Shown here in pieces: positions 1 to 9,005 of a DNA stretch of 45,164 bases (the first letter of the stretch is position 1; the number at the start of each line of letters is the position of its first letter). The DNA is from an uncultured Granulosicoccaceae bacterium (GTDB taxonomy: Bacteria; Pseudomonadota; Gammaproteobacteria; Granulosicoccales; Granulosicoccaceae): positions 1 through 45,164 of the forward strand of contig CALHNS010000043.1 in assembly GCA_938035125.1 (NCBI GenBank). Reading direction: 5' to 3'. The notes under the pieces were generated by a model. The model saw only the letters and a list, made by a program, of their open reading frames with translations. It searched no databases and was not told where the DNA came from. Both the position numbers and the translations under genes were made by a program.

Positions 1-68
1 TAAAAACCGTCACGAACTAGGGATGATCGCGGCGCATCGCAGCGAGGGCAGTGTGTGGTCGCGTCCAT
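1..68 (-). CDS. 5' end of an unidentified gene, clipped by the window edge
   Basis: On the minus strand an ATG at 68 opens a frame that stays open for 22 codons to the window edge. It is preceded by a good Shine-Dalgarno sequence (AAAGAGG, plus-strand positions 74-80) at a 5-nt spacing. The visible peptide starts MDATTHCPRCDAPR, and the CPRC pair resembles the first knuckle of a zinc ribbon. The start lies 45 nt downstream of the guanine deaminase stop on the same strand, so the two could be co-transcribed. Only 22 residues are visible, so no family can be assigned and the frame could be chance. Confidence 0.35.
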   Translation of the reverse strand, partial: MDATTHCPRCDAPRSSLVRDGF

Positions 69-113
69 GCGAACCTCTTTGTTTTGTCGATAAATTTACT
101 TTAACAGAAAAAT

Positions 114-1427
114 TCATCCCCAGTGTTCTGGGGCAGTTTTATGCTTTAATGATTCGCCAAGAATCAACGTATCAAACACTGCACGATCATCACCCAGCAT
201 TAATAAGGTGAACAGCCGCTCTTCCCAATTTGAATGGGTATTGGCTTTTCGCGCCAACAGTGGGGTGGCCTGTTCATCCAGCACCACCATATCGGCTTCT
301 TTGCCTATGGCAAAGTTGCCAATGTGCTCGTCAAGATCTAATGCATTCGCACCGCCTAATGTGGCTAAGTACAATAGGCTAGCGGGGGATACCGATTGGT
401 TTTGCAATTGCTGAACTTTGTAGGTTTCGTTGCAAGCGCGAAGTAGTGAGAAACTATCGCCACCGCCAACATCCGTGCCCAGCCCGACTCGCACGTTCTC
501 TTTCACAGCCTTTGCGTAATTAAATAATCCGCTGCCTATAAAAAGGTTTGACATAGCGCAGTGAGAAATGGATGCCTTATTATCAGACAACGATTTCCAT
601 TCACGATCGGATAGATGGATGCTATGTGCGAACACAGATCGTTTTCTCACTAAGCCCGATTGCTCGTAAACCGCTAAATAGTCTTCACTGTCAGGGAACA
701 AGGTTGACACCCATTCGCATTCTTTTAAGTTCTCGGACAGATGCGTGTGCAAATGCACGTCGGGATATTCATTTAGTAACTTGCCCGCAGCGTCCAGCTG
801 CTCGCGTGTACTGGTCGGCGCAAAGCGAGGTGTGACCGCGTAGCCCAGCCGGTCTTTGCCGTGCCAGCGCTCAATAAGCGCTTTAGAATCGTCGTAGCTG
901 CTTTGAACGGTGTCGGTTAGGGTTGTCGGTGCGTTGCGATCCATCATCACTTTGCCTGCGATCATGCGCAATTTACGAGCAGCAGCTTCTTTAAAAAAAG
1001 CTTCAACCGAAGCTGTGTGGCTGGTGCCAAAAACCAAGGCCGTAGTGGTGCCGTTGTTCAATAATTCATCAAGAAAAAAGGCTGCTGTTTCGGCGGCAAC
1101 CTCAGGATCATGAAAGCGTGATTCGCATGGGAATGTGTACTTTTCAAGCCAATCAAGTAGTTGGGTGCCATAGCTCGCAATGACATCAACTTGAGGGTAA
1201 TGAATGTGTGTATCTACAAAGCCCGGAACGATGAGTTTTCCGCGATAATCCAGTATCCGTTCGCCGTCTTTGGGGGTGATGGATTGACTGTCGCCAAAGT
1301 TCACAATGCGACCTGCTTGTACCCGACAGGTGCCATCCGCGATATAGTCCACAGCGGTGTTTCCGGTCTTTGCTGGGTCCTCTAAGCAGTGTAGAAAACT
1401 GGATCGGATTAGGTGAGTGGGTGACAT
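114..1427 (-). CDS. guaD: Guanine deaminase
   Basis: Cytosolic amidohydrolase converting guanine to xanthine and ammonia in purine catabolism. The 437-residue protein has the usual family length. The metal-binding pattern is complete: PGFVDTHIH gives His74 and His76, HTHLSEN gives His229 with Glu232 as likely general acid/base, and His268 and Asp319 (GLGTDVGGG) follow. The spacings 229-268-319 match the zinc ligands of human guanine deaminase (240-279-330). A small oddity is HCAMSN near residue 289, where the family usually has HCPxSN. The gene is divergent from a BMP-type ABC importer, which suggests that the importer supplies purines. Identification is firm; the in vivo substrate is inferred from the family. 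Confidence 0.93.
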   Translation of the reverse strand: MSPTHLIRSSFLHCLEDPAKTGNTAVDYIADGTCRVQAGRIVNFGDSQSITPKDGERILDYRGKLIVPGFVDTHIHYPQVDVIASYGTQLLDWLEKYTFPCESRFHDPEVAAETAAFFLDELLNNGTTTALVFGTSHTASVEAFFKEAAARKLRMIAGKVMMDRNAPTTLTDTVQSSYDDSKALIERWHGKDRLGYAVTPRFAPTSTREQLDAAGKLLNEYPDVHLHTHLSENLKECEWVSTLFPDSEDYLAVYEQSGLVRKRSVFAHSIHLSDREWKSLSDNKASISHCAMSNLFIGSGLFNYAKAVKENVRVGLGTDVGGGDSFSLLRACNETYKVQQLQNQSVSPASLLYLATLGGANALDLDEHIGNFAIGKEADMVVLDEQATPLLARKANTHSNWEERLFTLLMLGDDRAVFDTLILGESLKHKTAPEHWG

Positions 1428-1559
1428 ATTGGCTCTTAGGTGCTTTCGTCATTTGCGTGTGAAAAAGACGAGGCGCAGTGTAGCTGCTTCGCGTACATAT
1501 ATACAGGATCAGGTGCGCAAAAAATTGAGTAAGGGTATTCGCAGTTGGTAGACCAGATT
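1428..1559. promoter_or_regulatory. Divergent intergenic region between guaD and the importer operon
   Basis: This 132-bp gap must hold the promoters of both guaD (minus) and the ABC importer (plus). An AT-rich near-palindrome, GTACATATATAC (about 1493-1504; 10 of 12 positions symmetric), is a possible operator or -10 region. I could not find a -35/-10 pair with acceptable spacing, and I see no purine-riboswitch-like structure. This is a regulatory region by position only. Confidence 0.35.
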
Positions 1560-3104
1560 ATGTCCAGTAATGCAAGTAGCGCCTCAATGGCTGGCTCGTC
1601 GCTTGTCACCATGCAAAACATTACCAAAGCTTATCCAGGGGTTTTGGCAAATGATGCTGTGCACTTTGACATTGGCCACGGTGAAATTCATGCGCTGCTG
1701 GGTGAGAATGGTGCTGGAAAAAGTACCCTAGTAAAAGTGTTGTACGGATTACTGCAACCTGATTCTGGTTCGGTGACTTGGCAAGGTCAAGCGGTTAAAT
1801 TAAGTAGCCCATCGGTCGCGCGATCATTGGGCATTGCCATGGTGTTCCAACATTTCTCGTTGTTTGAATCGCTTACGGTGGTTGAAAACATCGCCATGGG
1901 CATGGCGGTGCCTGCCACCGATAACTTGCGAAAACGGATAATTGAAGTATCGAATCGTTATGGTCTGCCTTTAGAACCCAACAGAGATGTGTTTACATTA
2001 AGTGTGGGTGAACGCCAGCGCATTGAAATTATTCGTTGCTTGTTGCAAAACCCAAAACTATTAATCATGGATGAACCCACGTCGGTGTTAACACCGCAAG
2101 AGGTGCAAGATTTATTTGTCACTTTAAAACGGCTGGCCAGTGAAGGGGTTAGCATTTTGTATATCAGTCATAAATTGGATGAAATACGCGAACTGTGTGA
2201 TGCGGCAACCATTCTTCGTGGCGGTAAAAATGTGGCCACTGCCAATCCCAAAGAAGAATCGGCGCAAAGCCTTGCCGCACTCATGATCGGTGAAGACATT
2301 CAACCGGCTATACGAACTAATCAAGTTAAATTAGGTGAGCCGTTGCTGGCGTTAAACCAACTAACCATAACCAGTAAATCTGTTCAGAACATGTCGTTAC
2401 GCGATATCAACCTGAAAGTGCATGCAGGCGAAATTGTGGGCATCGCAGGGGTTGCTGGTAACGGGCAAGATGAATTGTTAAGTGCCATTGCGGGTGAAAC
2501 GCGAAGTAGTGGCGAGATGATATGGTTGAAAGGTGAGTTTGTTTCTTACTGGTCGGTTGGGTCTAGACGACAAGCTGGCTTGTGTGCTGTACCGGAAGAG
2601 CGATTAGGTCACGCAGCGGTGCCTAGCATGTCGTTAAGTGAGAACGCATTTCTTACAGGCTTTCATCGTCAAAAGTTACGCACGGCAGGGTTGGTATCAG
2701 CAGGACGTTGCAAAAAAGCTGCGAACGCTGTCATTGACGAATTTGATGTGCAATGTCATGGGCCTCATAGTGCGGCCAGTAGTTTGTCTGGCGGTAACTT
2801 GCAAAAATTTGTGGTGGGCAGAGAAATTCTGCAAGCCCCCGATGTGTTAGTGGTGTCGCAACCCACGTGGGGTGTTGATGCGGGTGCTGCCGCTGCGATT
2901 CATAAAGCCTTACAAGGCCTTGCGAAAAATGGCGCAGCGGTGTTGGTTATATCCCAAGACTTAGATGAACTCATTGCGATAACCGATCGCATTGGAGCCT
3001 TGTGTGCAGGTCGGTTGTCCAAGCTTTACGCCACAACCGATGTGGATGCGCAACAAGTGGGTCAATTGATGGGCGGTACACATTCTTTGGAAGTTGTTGC
3101 ATGA
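1560..3104 (+). CDS. BMP-family ABC importer, ATP-binding protein (two NBDs fused)
   Basis: Cytoplasmic ATPase of a nucleoside or simple-sugar importer related to NupO/YufO. The start chosen is ATG 1560 (514 aa); a TTG five codons upstream (1545) is also in frame. The N-terminal domain has Walker A GENGAGKST (about residues 47-55), signature LSVGERQ and Walker B LLIMDEPT. The C-terminal domain has a degenerate Walker A (GVAGNGQDE), signature LSGGNLQK and a degenerate Walker B (VLVVSQPTWGVD). Such a weakened second site is normal in this family. The stop overlaps the ATG of the next gene (ATGA), so translation is probably coupled. A purine or purine-nucleoside substrate is inferred from the divergent guanine deaminase. 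Confidence 0.9.
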   Translation: MSSNASSASMAGSSLVTMQNITKAYPGVLANDAVHFDIGHGEIHALLGENGAGKSTLVKVLYGLLQPDSGSVTWQGQAVKLSSPSVARSLGIAMVFQHFSLFESLTVVENIAMGMAVPATDNLRKRIIEVSNRYGLPLEPNRDVFTLSVGERQRIEIIRCLLQNPKLLIMDEPTSVLTPQEVQDLFVTLKRLASEGVSILYISHKLDEIRELCDAATILRGGKNVATANPKEESAQSLAALMIGEDIQPAIRTNQVKLGEPLLALNQLTITSKSVQNMSLRDINLKVHAGEIVGIAGVAGNGQDELLSAIAGETRSSGEMIWLKGEFVSYWSVGSRRQAGLCAVPEERLGHAAVPSMSLSENAFLTGFHRQKLRTAGLVSAGRCKKAANAVIDEFDVQCHGPHSAASSLSGGNLQKFVVGREILQAPDVLVVSQPTWGVDAGAAAAIHKALQGLAKNGAAVLVISQDLDELIAITDRIGALCAGRLSKLYATTDVDAQQVGQLMGGTHSLEVVA

Positions 3105-4168
3105 TTCACCTACAACGCCGCGCTAATCCATCAAAACTGATGGGTTATTTAGCACCCTTTATTGCGCTGTTGCTAACGCTTGCTGCTGGTTTTTTCTTGT
3201 TTCTCATGCTGGGCGTGCCAGTGGGAGAAGCGTTTCGCGCCTATTTCATCGACCCCATCAGCGACTCTTATGGGTTGGCAGAACTTGGGGTAAAGGCTGC
3301 ACCTTTAATTATGATCGCGGTTGCGCTGTCTTTAGGGTTTAGGGCAGGCGTTTGGAACATTGGTGCGGAAGGGCAATTTATATTAGGTGGCATATGCGGC
3401 GGAGCTGTTGCTTTGTACTTCTATGAAGTGGAAGCAGCTTATGTGTTACCACTGATGTGTTTGGCAGGTATTGCAGGTGGCATGTTGTGGGCAGCTATTC
3501 CTGCACTACTTAGAACAACCGTAAACGCGAACGAAATTCTCACCAGCTTAATGCTGACTTACGTGGCGGCGTTGTTGTTAAGTTTTCTTGTTCACGGCCC
3601 ATTACGAGACCCAGATGGGTTTAACTTTCCTGAAAGTCGTTTATTTCACGATGCGGCGTTATTGCCCTCGGTTGTACAGGGAACCCGTTTACACATCGGT
3701 GCACTTGTGGCCATCTTCATAACCGTTATGGCATGGGTGTTATTGTCGCGTACTTTGTTGGGTTTTGCGTTGCGTGTCAACGGTACCGCCCCTCGCGCCG
3801 CAAAGCACGCAGGTTTTGGTCAGGCAGGCTTAGTGTGGTTTTCTTTGTTGTTTACCGGTGCTGTGGCAGGGCTTGCAGGTTTGTTTGAAGTGGCAGGCCC
3901 TATAGGGCAACTCAATTCCACTATCTCGCCAGGTTATGGTTTTACCGCCATTATTGTCGCTTTCTTGGGTCGGCTGCATCCGGTGGGTGTCTTTTTCGCA
4001 GGGTTAGTCATGGCGCTTTCATACTTAGGCGGCGAGAGTGCGCAAATAACGTTGAACATGCCATTGGCTGTTACCGGTGTGTTTCAGGGCATGTTGTTGT
4101 TTTTCTTATTGGCGGCAGATGTGTTAATCAATTATCGAATCGTGTTGGGTCGGGAGCGCGTGGCATGA
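3101..4168 (+). CDS. BMP-family ABC importer, permease 1
   Basis: Inner-membrane permease of the BPD_transp_2 type (NupP/YufP-like). ATG 3101 was chosen because it overlaps the preceding stop by 4 bp and gives a normal 355-residue protein; the frame is open further upstream but only inside the ATPase gene. The diagnostic loop LSLGFRAGVWNIGAEGQF follows the second hydrophobic segment, and multiple hydrophobic helices run to the C-terminus. It pairs with the next permease, with which it also shares a 4-bp overlap. Family assignment is firm; the transported molecule is not shown by the sequence. Confidence 0.9.
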   Translation: MIHLQRRANPSKLMGYLAPFIALLLTLAAGFFLFLMLGVPVGEAFRAYFIDPISDSYGLAELGVKAAPLIMIAVALSLGFRAGVWNIGAEGQFILGGICGGAVALYFYEVEAAYVLPLMCLAGIAGGMLWAAIPALLRTTVNANEILTSLMLTYVAALLLSFLVHGPLRDPDGFNFPESRLFHDAALLPSVVQGTRLHIGALVAIFITVMAWVLLSRTLLGFALRVNGTAPRAAKHAGFGQAGLVWFSLLFTGAVAGLAGLFEVAGPIGQLNSTISPGYGFTAIIVAFLGRLHPVGVFFAGLVMALSYLGGESAQITLNMPLAVTGVFQGMLLFFLLAADVLINYRIVLGRERVA

Positions 4169-5094
4169 GTGATCCATCAACCAGTGTGCTCATTGCGCTG
4201 ACAGTTATAACTGCGGCCACCCCTTTGGTGTTTGCCGCCATCGGAGAATTGATTACAGAGCGTTCGGGCGTGTTAAACCTTGGCGTTGAAGGCATGATGC
4301 TGGTGGGCGCTGTCAGTAGTTTTCTTTGTGTGCACGTTTATGGCAGTGCACCGCTTGCTTTGCTGGTGGGCATGGCAGGCGGCATGGTGATGGCGTTATT
4401 GTTTGGGTTCTTAACGCTTAGTTTGCAAGCCTCGCAAGTGGCTACCGGGTTAGCACTAACTATATTCGGAACCGGTTTGTCGGCTTTGGTGGGACAGTCG
4501 CTCATTGGTGTGGCTTATGGTGGCTTGCCAAAACTCCACATTCCTGTGCTGTCAGAATTACCAACGGTTGGGCCACTGCTCTTCCAACACGATGTGTTGG
4601 TGTACGCCTCGTGGCTCTTAATTCCTGCCGTCAGTATTTTTCTCAAACGCAGCCGGGCAGGATTGGTACTGCGTGCCGTGGGAGATTCTCACGATTCAGC
4701 GCACGCCTTGGGGTATCGCGTTATTCGTGTGCGGTATTTTGCCACGCTCTTTGGCGGTGCATGCTCTGGGTTGGCTGGGGCTTATTTGTCCATGGCCTAT
4801 GCGCCCATGTGGGTTGAAAACATGACGGCAGGGCGGGGCTGGATTGCTTTGGCGCTGGTGGTTTTCGCCGTTTGGCAGCCGGGTTGGGTGCTATTTGGGG
4901 CCTATTTATTCGGCGGCATCACCATTCTACAATTGCATGGCCAAGGGATTGGCATCAATGTGCCCTCACAGCTGATGTCAATGCTACCCTACGTCACGAC
5001 GATCATTGTATTGGTGCTGATTTCTTTGAATCAGGGGCGGGTACGACGTAATGCGCCAGCTGCCATCGGGCAGGCATTTCATCCCACCACCTGA
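4165..5094 (+). CDS. BMP-family ABC importer, permease 2
   Basis: Second inner-membrane subunit (NupQ/YufQ-like, 309 aa). The motif AAIGELITERSGVLNLGVEGMM near the N-terminus is characteristic of this permease and corresponds to the GVWNIGAEG loop of its partner. Several long hydrophobic segments follow, and the tail is short and basic. It starts at an ATGA overlap with permease 1. A 62-bp gap then precedes the binding-protein gene, which has its own ribosome-binding site and may be translated at a higher level. Confidence 0.9.
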   Translation: MSDPSTSVLIALTVITAATPLVFAAIGELITERSGVLNLGVEGMMLVGAVSSFLCVHVYGSAPLALLVGMAGGMVMALLFGFLTLSLQASQVATGLALTIFGTGLSALVGQSLIGVAYGGLPKLHIPVLSELPTVGPLLFQHDVLVYASWLLIPAVSIFLKRSRAGLVLRAVGDSHDSAHALGYRVIRVRYFATLFGGACSGLAGAYLSMAYAPMWVENMTAGRGWIALALVVFAVWQPGWVLFGAYLFGGITILQLHGQGIGINVPSQLMSMLPYVTTIIVLVLISLNQGRVRRNAPAAIGQAFHPTT

Positions 5095-5156
5095 AGTTAG
5101 CAGCATCAGTAAAATCATAAGTGTGCCTTTTTTCGTTACCTGGAGAAAATATTAAA

Positions 5157-6254
5157 ATGTTTGAAACATCGTTATTGTCGAACGCACGCCGCAAGCTGTT
5201 GATTGCAGCGGCCAGTGCTGCGTTAGTGTTACCCGCCGCTGTGCAATCTCAGGATGCACTTAAAGTGGGTTTTGTTTATGTGGGCCCTGTGGGTGATCAC
5301 GGCTGGACATACCGCCACGATATCGGCCGCCAAGCCATCGAAGAAAAATTTGGCGATGCGGTTGAAACGACGTTTGTGGAAAGTGTGCCTGAAGGTGCGG
5401 ATGCCGAGCGGGTAATCCGAAAGCTAGCCAGCAGTGGCCACGACTTAATTTTCACAACATCGTTTGGTTACATGAACCCAACGGTTAAAGTGGCCAAGCA
5501 ATTCCCAGATGTAAAATTTGAACACGCAACCGGTTATAAGCGTGGCGACAACGTATCTACCTACTCAGGTCGTTTTTATGAAGGCCGGGCTGTTATTGGT
5601 ACCATGGCTGGCATGATGACCAAAACCAACACCATTGGTTACATCGCCTCTTTCCCAATCCCAGAAGTGGTTCGCGGTATCAATGCATTCTCTTTAGCGA
5701 TGCGTAAAGTGAATCCAGATGCAGAAATTAAAGTCATTTGGGTGAACACCTGGTACGACCCAGGTAAAGAAGCAGACGCTGCGAAAACGCTCATTGATCA
5801 AGGTGCTGACATCATCACACAACACACCGATTCTCCAGCGGCATTGCAGGTTGCAGAAGAGCGTGGCGTTATGGGATTTGGTCAGGCTTCTGATATGTCA
5901 GCGTTTGCTCCAAAAGCTCAGCTGACGGCCATTGTTGATGATTGGGATCCGTACTACATCGAACGTGTTCAAGCAGTGCTTGATGGCACTTGGGAATCAA
6001 CTGATACTTGGGCTGGCATTGATTCAGGCATGGTGGCATTCCCAGGCTATGGCTCAGATGTGCCTGATGATGTTAAAGCGGCTGCGGAAGTGGTTCGTGA
6101 AGGCATCATCGATGGATCCTTCCATCCTTTCGCAGGCCCCATTAAAAACCAAGCTGGTGAGATGATCATTGCCGAAGGTGAAGTACTAGACGACGGCGTT
6201 CTGCTAGGTATGGATTATTACGTAGAAGGCGTGCAAGGCGCATTGCCTAAGTAA
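5157..6254 (+). CDS. BMP-family substrate-binding protein of the importer
   Basis: Periplasmic binding protein of the Bmp/PnrA type (365 aa). ATG 5157 was chosen because TGGAGAA lies about 9 nt upstream and the product then begins with a standard Sec signal (basic NARRK, a hydrophobic stretch, cleavage near AVQSQ). A GTG further upstream would extend it by 12 residues. The mature N-terminus has the family pattern KVGFVYVGPVGDHGWTYRHD. There is no lipobox cysteine, so it is predicted to be a soluble periplasmic protein rather than a lipoprotein. It is the last gene of the importer operon and is followed by a strong terminator. Many Bmp proteins bind purine nucleosides, which fits guaD next door, but the ligand is an inference. 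Confidence 0.92.
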   Translation: MFETSLLSNARRKLLIAAASAALVLPAAVQSQDALKVGFVYVGPVGDHGWTYRHDIGRQAIEEKFGDAVETTFVESVPEGADAERVIRKLASSGHDLIFTTSFGYMNPTVKVAKQFPDVKFEHATGYKRGDNVSTYSGRFYEGRAVIGTMAGMMTKTNTIGYIASFPIPEVVRGINAFSLAMRKVNPDAEIKVIWVNTWYDPGKEADAAKTLIDQGADIITQHTDSPAALQVAEERGVMGFGQASDMSAFAPKAQLTAIVDDWDPYYIERVQAVLDGTWESTDTWAGIDSGMVAFPGYGSDVPDDVKAAAEVVREGIIDGSFHPFAGPIKNQAGEMIIAEGEVLDDGVLLGMDYYVEGVQGALPK

Positions 6255-6290
6255 TCGAGAAGCCCGATTGCGACCAATGCGGTTGCGCTG

Positions 6291-6330
6291 AAAAAAGCCC
6301 CGAAGCTGATTGCAGTTTCGGGGCTTTTTT
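6291..6330. terminator. Bidirectional rho-independent terminator
   Basis: A perfect stem (GCCCCGAA at 6297-6304 with TTCGGGGC at 6317-6324) is flanked by six A on the left and six T on the right. It can therefore stop transcription in both directions. It lies between the end of the importer operon (plus) and the end of the thioredoxin-like gene (minus), exactly where a shared terminator is expected. Confidence 0.92.
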
Positions 6331-6407
6331 CGTTAGTGATTTATCAATCTACCTAGAATCTGGTTACCCATGGCGGATTGCTTGAACAGTATTGCTAATA
6401 GTGAGCT

Positions 6408-6878
6408 TTATAAATACCGTTCAAATCGTGAGATTAATTCGTCTTTCGGTGTTACGCCTTGCACGGTGTGAACATGTTTTCCGGCATCATCAAACAGCAA
6501 CAAGGTGACTTTCCCCACGCCATAGCGATTGGCGATTTCCCGGCCCTTTTCAGTGGTTAAGTTCGCAATTCGGTATTCAATGTTCGGCAGAGTTTCCAGT
6601 GCGGATTCTGTGGTTCGTTTTAACCGCTGGCACAATTGACACGAAGGGTCGTGAACTTGTAGCACCACAGGTTGCCCTTGGCCAATGACAGACAAATCAT
6701 GAACGGCCTTGTTGGTTGTATCGTATTGGTGAATCTTGTAACCACCGGCTATCGCGACAGGGGTTGCTCCTAATAGTAGTAGCAGGTTACGTCGAGAAAT
6801 ACCGCGCTTCGCTGTGGCTGCCTTAGCCGGTTTACTTTTATTCCCAGCTTTATTTTTATTCTTTTTTGATTTTGCCAT
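6408..6878 (-). CDS. Thioredoxin-fold protein with a lysine-rich, membrane-directed N-terminus
   Basis: This 156-residue protein has a C-terminal thioredoxin-like domain with a CxxC pair, Cys80 and Cys83 in SCQLC. The usual WCGPC context is absent, so it is not a classical thioredoxin. The first 28 residues are rich in Lys, Ala and Asn. They are followed by SRRNLLLLLGATPVAIAGG (about 29-46), which resembles a twin-arginine signal or a signal anchor. The redox domain probably faces the periplasm. GAGG lies upstream at a suitable distance. It is the last gene of the minus-strand run and starts 27 nt after the AEC transporter. The exact role is unknown. Confidence 0.72.
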   Translation of the reverse strand: MAKSKKNKNKAGNKSKPAKAATAKRGISRRNLLLLLGATPVAIAGGYKIHQYDTTNKAVHDLSVIGQGQPVVLQVHDPSCQLCQRLKRTTESALETLPNIEYRIANLTTEKGREIANRYGVGKVTLLLFDDAGKHVHTVQGVTPKDELISRFERYL

Positions 6879-6905
6879 TGTTCAAGCCTCAGTAATGATA
6901 AAAAT

Positions 6906-7847
6906 CTAAATATCTATTCCCAAAAATCGCGCTATTAACATCAGTGTTAGCGGCATCGTAATAAACGAAAGCCCCGTTTGAACGGTTACGATTGCCGCCA
7001 TTGTAGGTGCATCCCCACCCATTTGTTTAGCCAGCGAATAGGCGCCAGCCGCTGTGGGAACGGAGCCAAAAATTAAGGCAATCATTAATGTTTGTGGATC
7101 TACTCGTAATGCTAAGCCTGCTAACAGAATGCCCAGTGGAAACACGATCAGTTTGCCAGTGATTGAAATCAGCAATGGCAATGTAGATGCCGCCATCGCT
7201 CTGATGCGAATATTAGCACCGACACACATCAGCACAATGGGTAGTGCCGCTGCGCCTAAGATCTGACACACATCAAACACCACGGGAATGTTTTCAATGC
7301 CCGAAAGATTCACCAACCAGCCGAAGAACACCGCCAGAAGAATCGGATTACGCATCAGTTCAACGGTTATGACTCGCAGAACGCCTCGGGGTTCCCCGCC
7401 TCGAAGGGTCACGATCATTAGGCTTACAACGGATAAATTGGTAACCGGTATAAGTAACGCTGTGATGATGGTCGCGGTGAGTAAACCTTGGCTTCCAAAT
7501 AACGCTTCTGCCACAGCTAACGCTATGAAGGTGTTATGCCTTGCCGTTCCCTGAAGCACTGATGTGTTGAGTGGTCGATCGAACTTCAGCACTCGCCCAA
7601 TAAGCAATGCAAAGAGTAGAGCGGCTGCAAAACCTACGTAAACCATCACAGCCAATTGACCGAAGCCTCGGCCAGCCAAATCCATAGTGGCCATTTTGAA
7701 AAACAGCAGCGGTGGAAACAAAACCCAATAAACCAAACGATCGTTTAGATTCCAAAATTCCAATGAAGGGATGTTGCCCCGGCGCAGTAGATGACCTAGA
7801 ACAATCAAAATGAATATCGGCGCGATGGCGATGAGAATATTTATCAT
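6906..7847 (-). CDS. AEC-family (auxin efflux carrier) transporter
   Basis: Inner-membrane secondary transporter (313 aa) of the AEC/membrane transport family. The protein is almost entirely hydrophobic helices and has the family layout of two five-helix halves. The N-terminus (MINILIAIAPIFILIVLGHLLRR) and the C-terminal half with VPTAAGAYSLAKQMGGD fit the family. Bacterial members export or import organic acids such as malate or malonate; the substrate here cannot be deduced. The ATG overlaps the stop of the upstream MFS gene by 4 bp, so the two transporters are translationally coupled. Confidence 0.88.
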   Translation of the reverse strand: MINILIAIAPIFILIVLGHLLRRGNIPSLEFWNLNDRLVYWVLFPPLLFFKMATMDLAGRGFGQLAVMVYVGFAAALLFALLIGRVLKFDRPLNTSVLQGTARHNTFIALAVAEALFGSQGLLTATIITALLIPVTNLSVVSLMIVTLRGGEPRGVLRVITVELMRNPILLAVFFGWLVNLSGIENIPVVFDVCQILGAAALPIVLMCVGANIRIRAMAASTLPLLISITGKLIVFPLGILLAGLALRVDPQTLMIALIFGSVPTAAGAYSLAKQMGGDAPTMAAIVTVQTGLSFITMPLTLMLIARFLGIDI

Positions 7848-8995
7848 GCAGAAGGTGAATTTTTAAAGGCGCGGGTTGTGGTGTACAAGGCGATGCATGC
7901 AATGGGTAGAATACACAAAGCAGCCGTTAAAGAGACTGTGTGAAACCCTTGTGCATCGTATAAATACTTAAATACTAAAGTGGCTGCGAACATCGTTAGA
8001 TACGTGGTGGCGCTGTACAATCCCATAATAGCTGCGCGTCTATCGGGTTGAATGGCGGTTAAATGAGCCACCAAAAGATTTAATCCTAAATGATTGATAA
8101 CACCCCAAGAAATGCACAAGCCAAGTAATACAATCGTCACTGATGAGCCGTAGGCAATCGCGATGTAGTTAATAACAAGGGCGGTAAACACTACAGCGCG
8201 AGAAATTGCTGCACCAAAATAATCTAATCCTTTATCCAAAAAAACAGCGGCCCCGAATCCGAGCCCGTAAAGCAAAGATGCTAAACCTGCTGTTGTGGAT
8301 TTTGCTTGCAGAGCTGTGTGCAGGTGGGTGCCTAGAAAGCCGTAAACGCCATAAAACGCTGCCATGAATAAGGCAACTGATAACAGCGCAGGCATCACAC
8401 CTTGTAGGGTTAAGGCGTGCCATGGTGTTTGCGCTGACTGCATCGGGCGCTTATTTGAGCTCTCAATTTTTCTGGTGCAAATCAACAACCCCCATGCGCC
8501 GAGCACTAACAGTACATACACCCCTCGCCAGTGCAATGCATCAGCGATCCATGCCGCCACACTGACACCCACAACCATGGATAAGGTCCACCCCAGTAAC
8601 ACTTTACCTAGGGTCTCATTCTCCCGTCCTTTAGGAGCAAGTTCTGCTGCCAAGCTGTAAGTGCAGGGAAGGGTTACACCTGATGCAATTCCTGCGAGCG
8701 CTTGCCCCAAACAAAGAACCCAAAAAACTGGGGCCACCGCACTTAACGCAAAGCCTGCAAGTAAGGCGATTAAAGAATAACGCAGCGCGCGTTCCAGCCC
8801 AAAAGCATCGGCTTTGGGTGCTAGCGCTAATGCACCGACGGCGGTACCAAACCCAAATAGGGCTGAAGCCACCATGACACCAGATGCACCAACGCTTTGG
8901 AATGATGTGGCAACCGTTGCTGCAATTGGCCCGAGTACTAAGGAATTTGATCCAACGATTCCTATGGCCAGCATCAACGCCAGAATGGGGTTCAT
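7844..8995 (-). CDS. MFS transporter
   Basis: Inner-membrane major facilitator superfamily protein (383 aa) with about 12 hydrophobic segments. The section around residues 45-70 (FGFGTAVGALALAPKADAFG, then ERALRYSL) matches the MFS loop 2-3 pattern (GxLxDxxGRR-like, degenerate here). The length suits a small-solute efflux protein of the AraJ/sugar-efflux group, but no substrate can be assigned. It begins 10 nt after the exonuclease III stop and overlaps the AEC gene by 4 bp, so it is part of a longer minus-strand operon. Confidence 0.82.
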   Translation of the reverse strand: MNPILALMLAIGIVGSNSLVLGPIAATVATSFQSVGASGVMVASALFGFGTAVGALALAPKADAFGLERALRYSLIALLAGFALSAVAPVFWVLCLGQALAGIASGVTLPCTYSLAAELAPKGRENETLGKVLLGWTLSMVVGVSVAAWIADALHWRGVYVLLVLGAWGLLICTRKIESSNKRPMQSAQTPWHALTLQGVMPALLSVALFMAAFYGVYGFLGTHLHTALQAKSTTAGLASLLYGLGFGAAVFLDKGLDYFGAAISRAVVFTALVINYIAIAYGSSVTIVLLGLCISWGVINHLGLNLLVAHLTAIQPDRRAAIMGLYSATTYLTMFAATLVFKYLYDAQGFHTVSLTAALCILPIACIALYTTTRAFKNSPSA

Positions 8996-9005
8996 TGAGC
9001 CATAG

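Noticed and set aside
1186..1452. 88-residue minus-strand frame overlapping the guaD start
   Set aside because: It is an out-of-frame shadow of guaD, whose own frame shows the full metal-ligand set.
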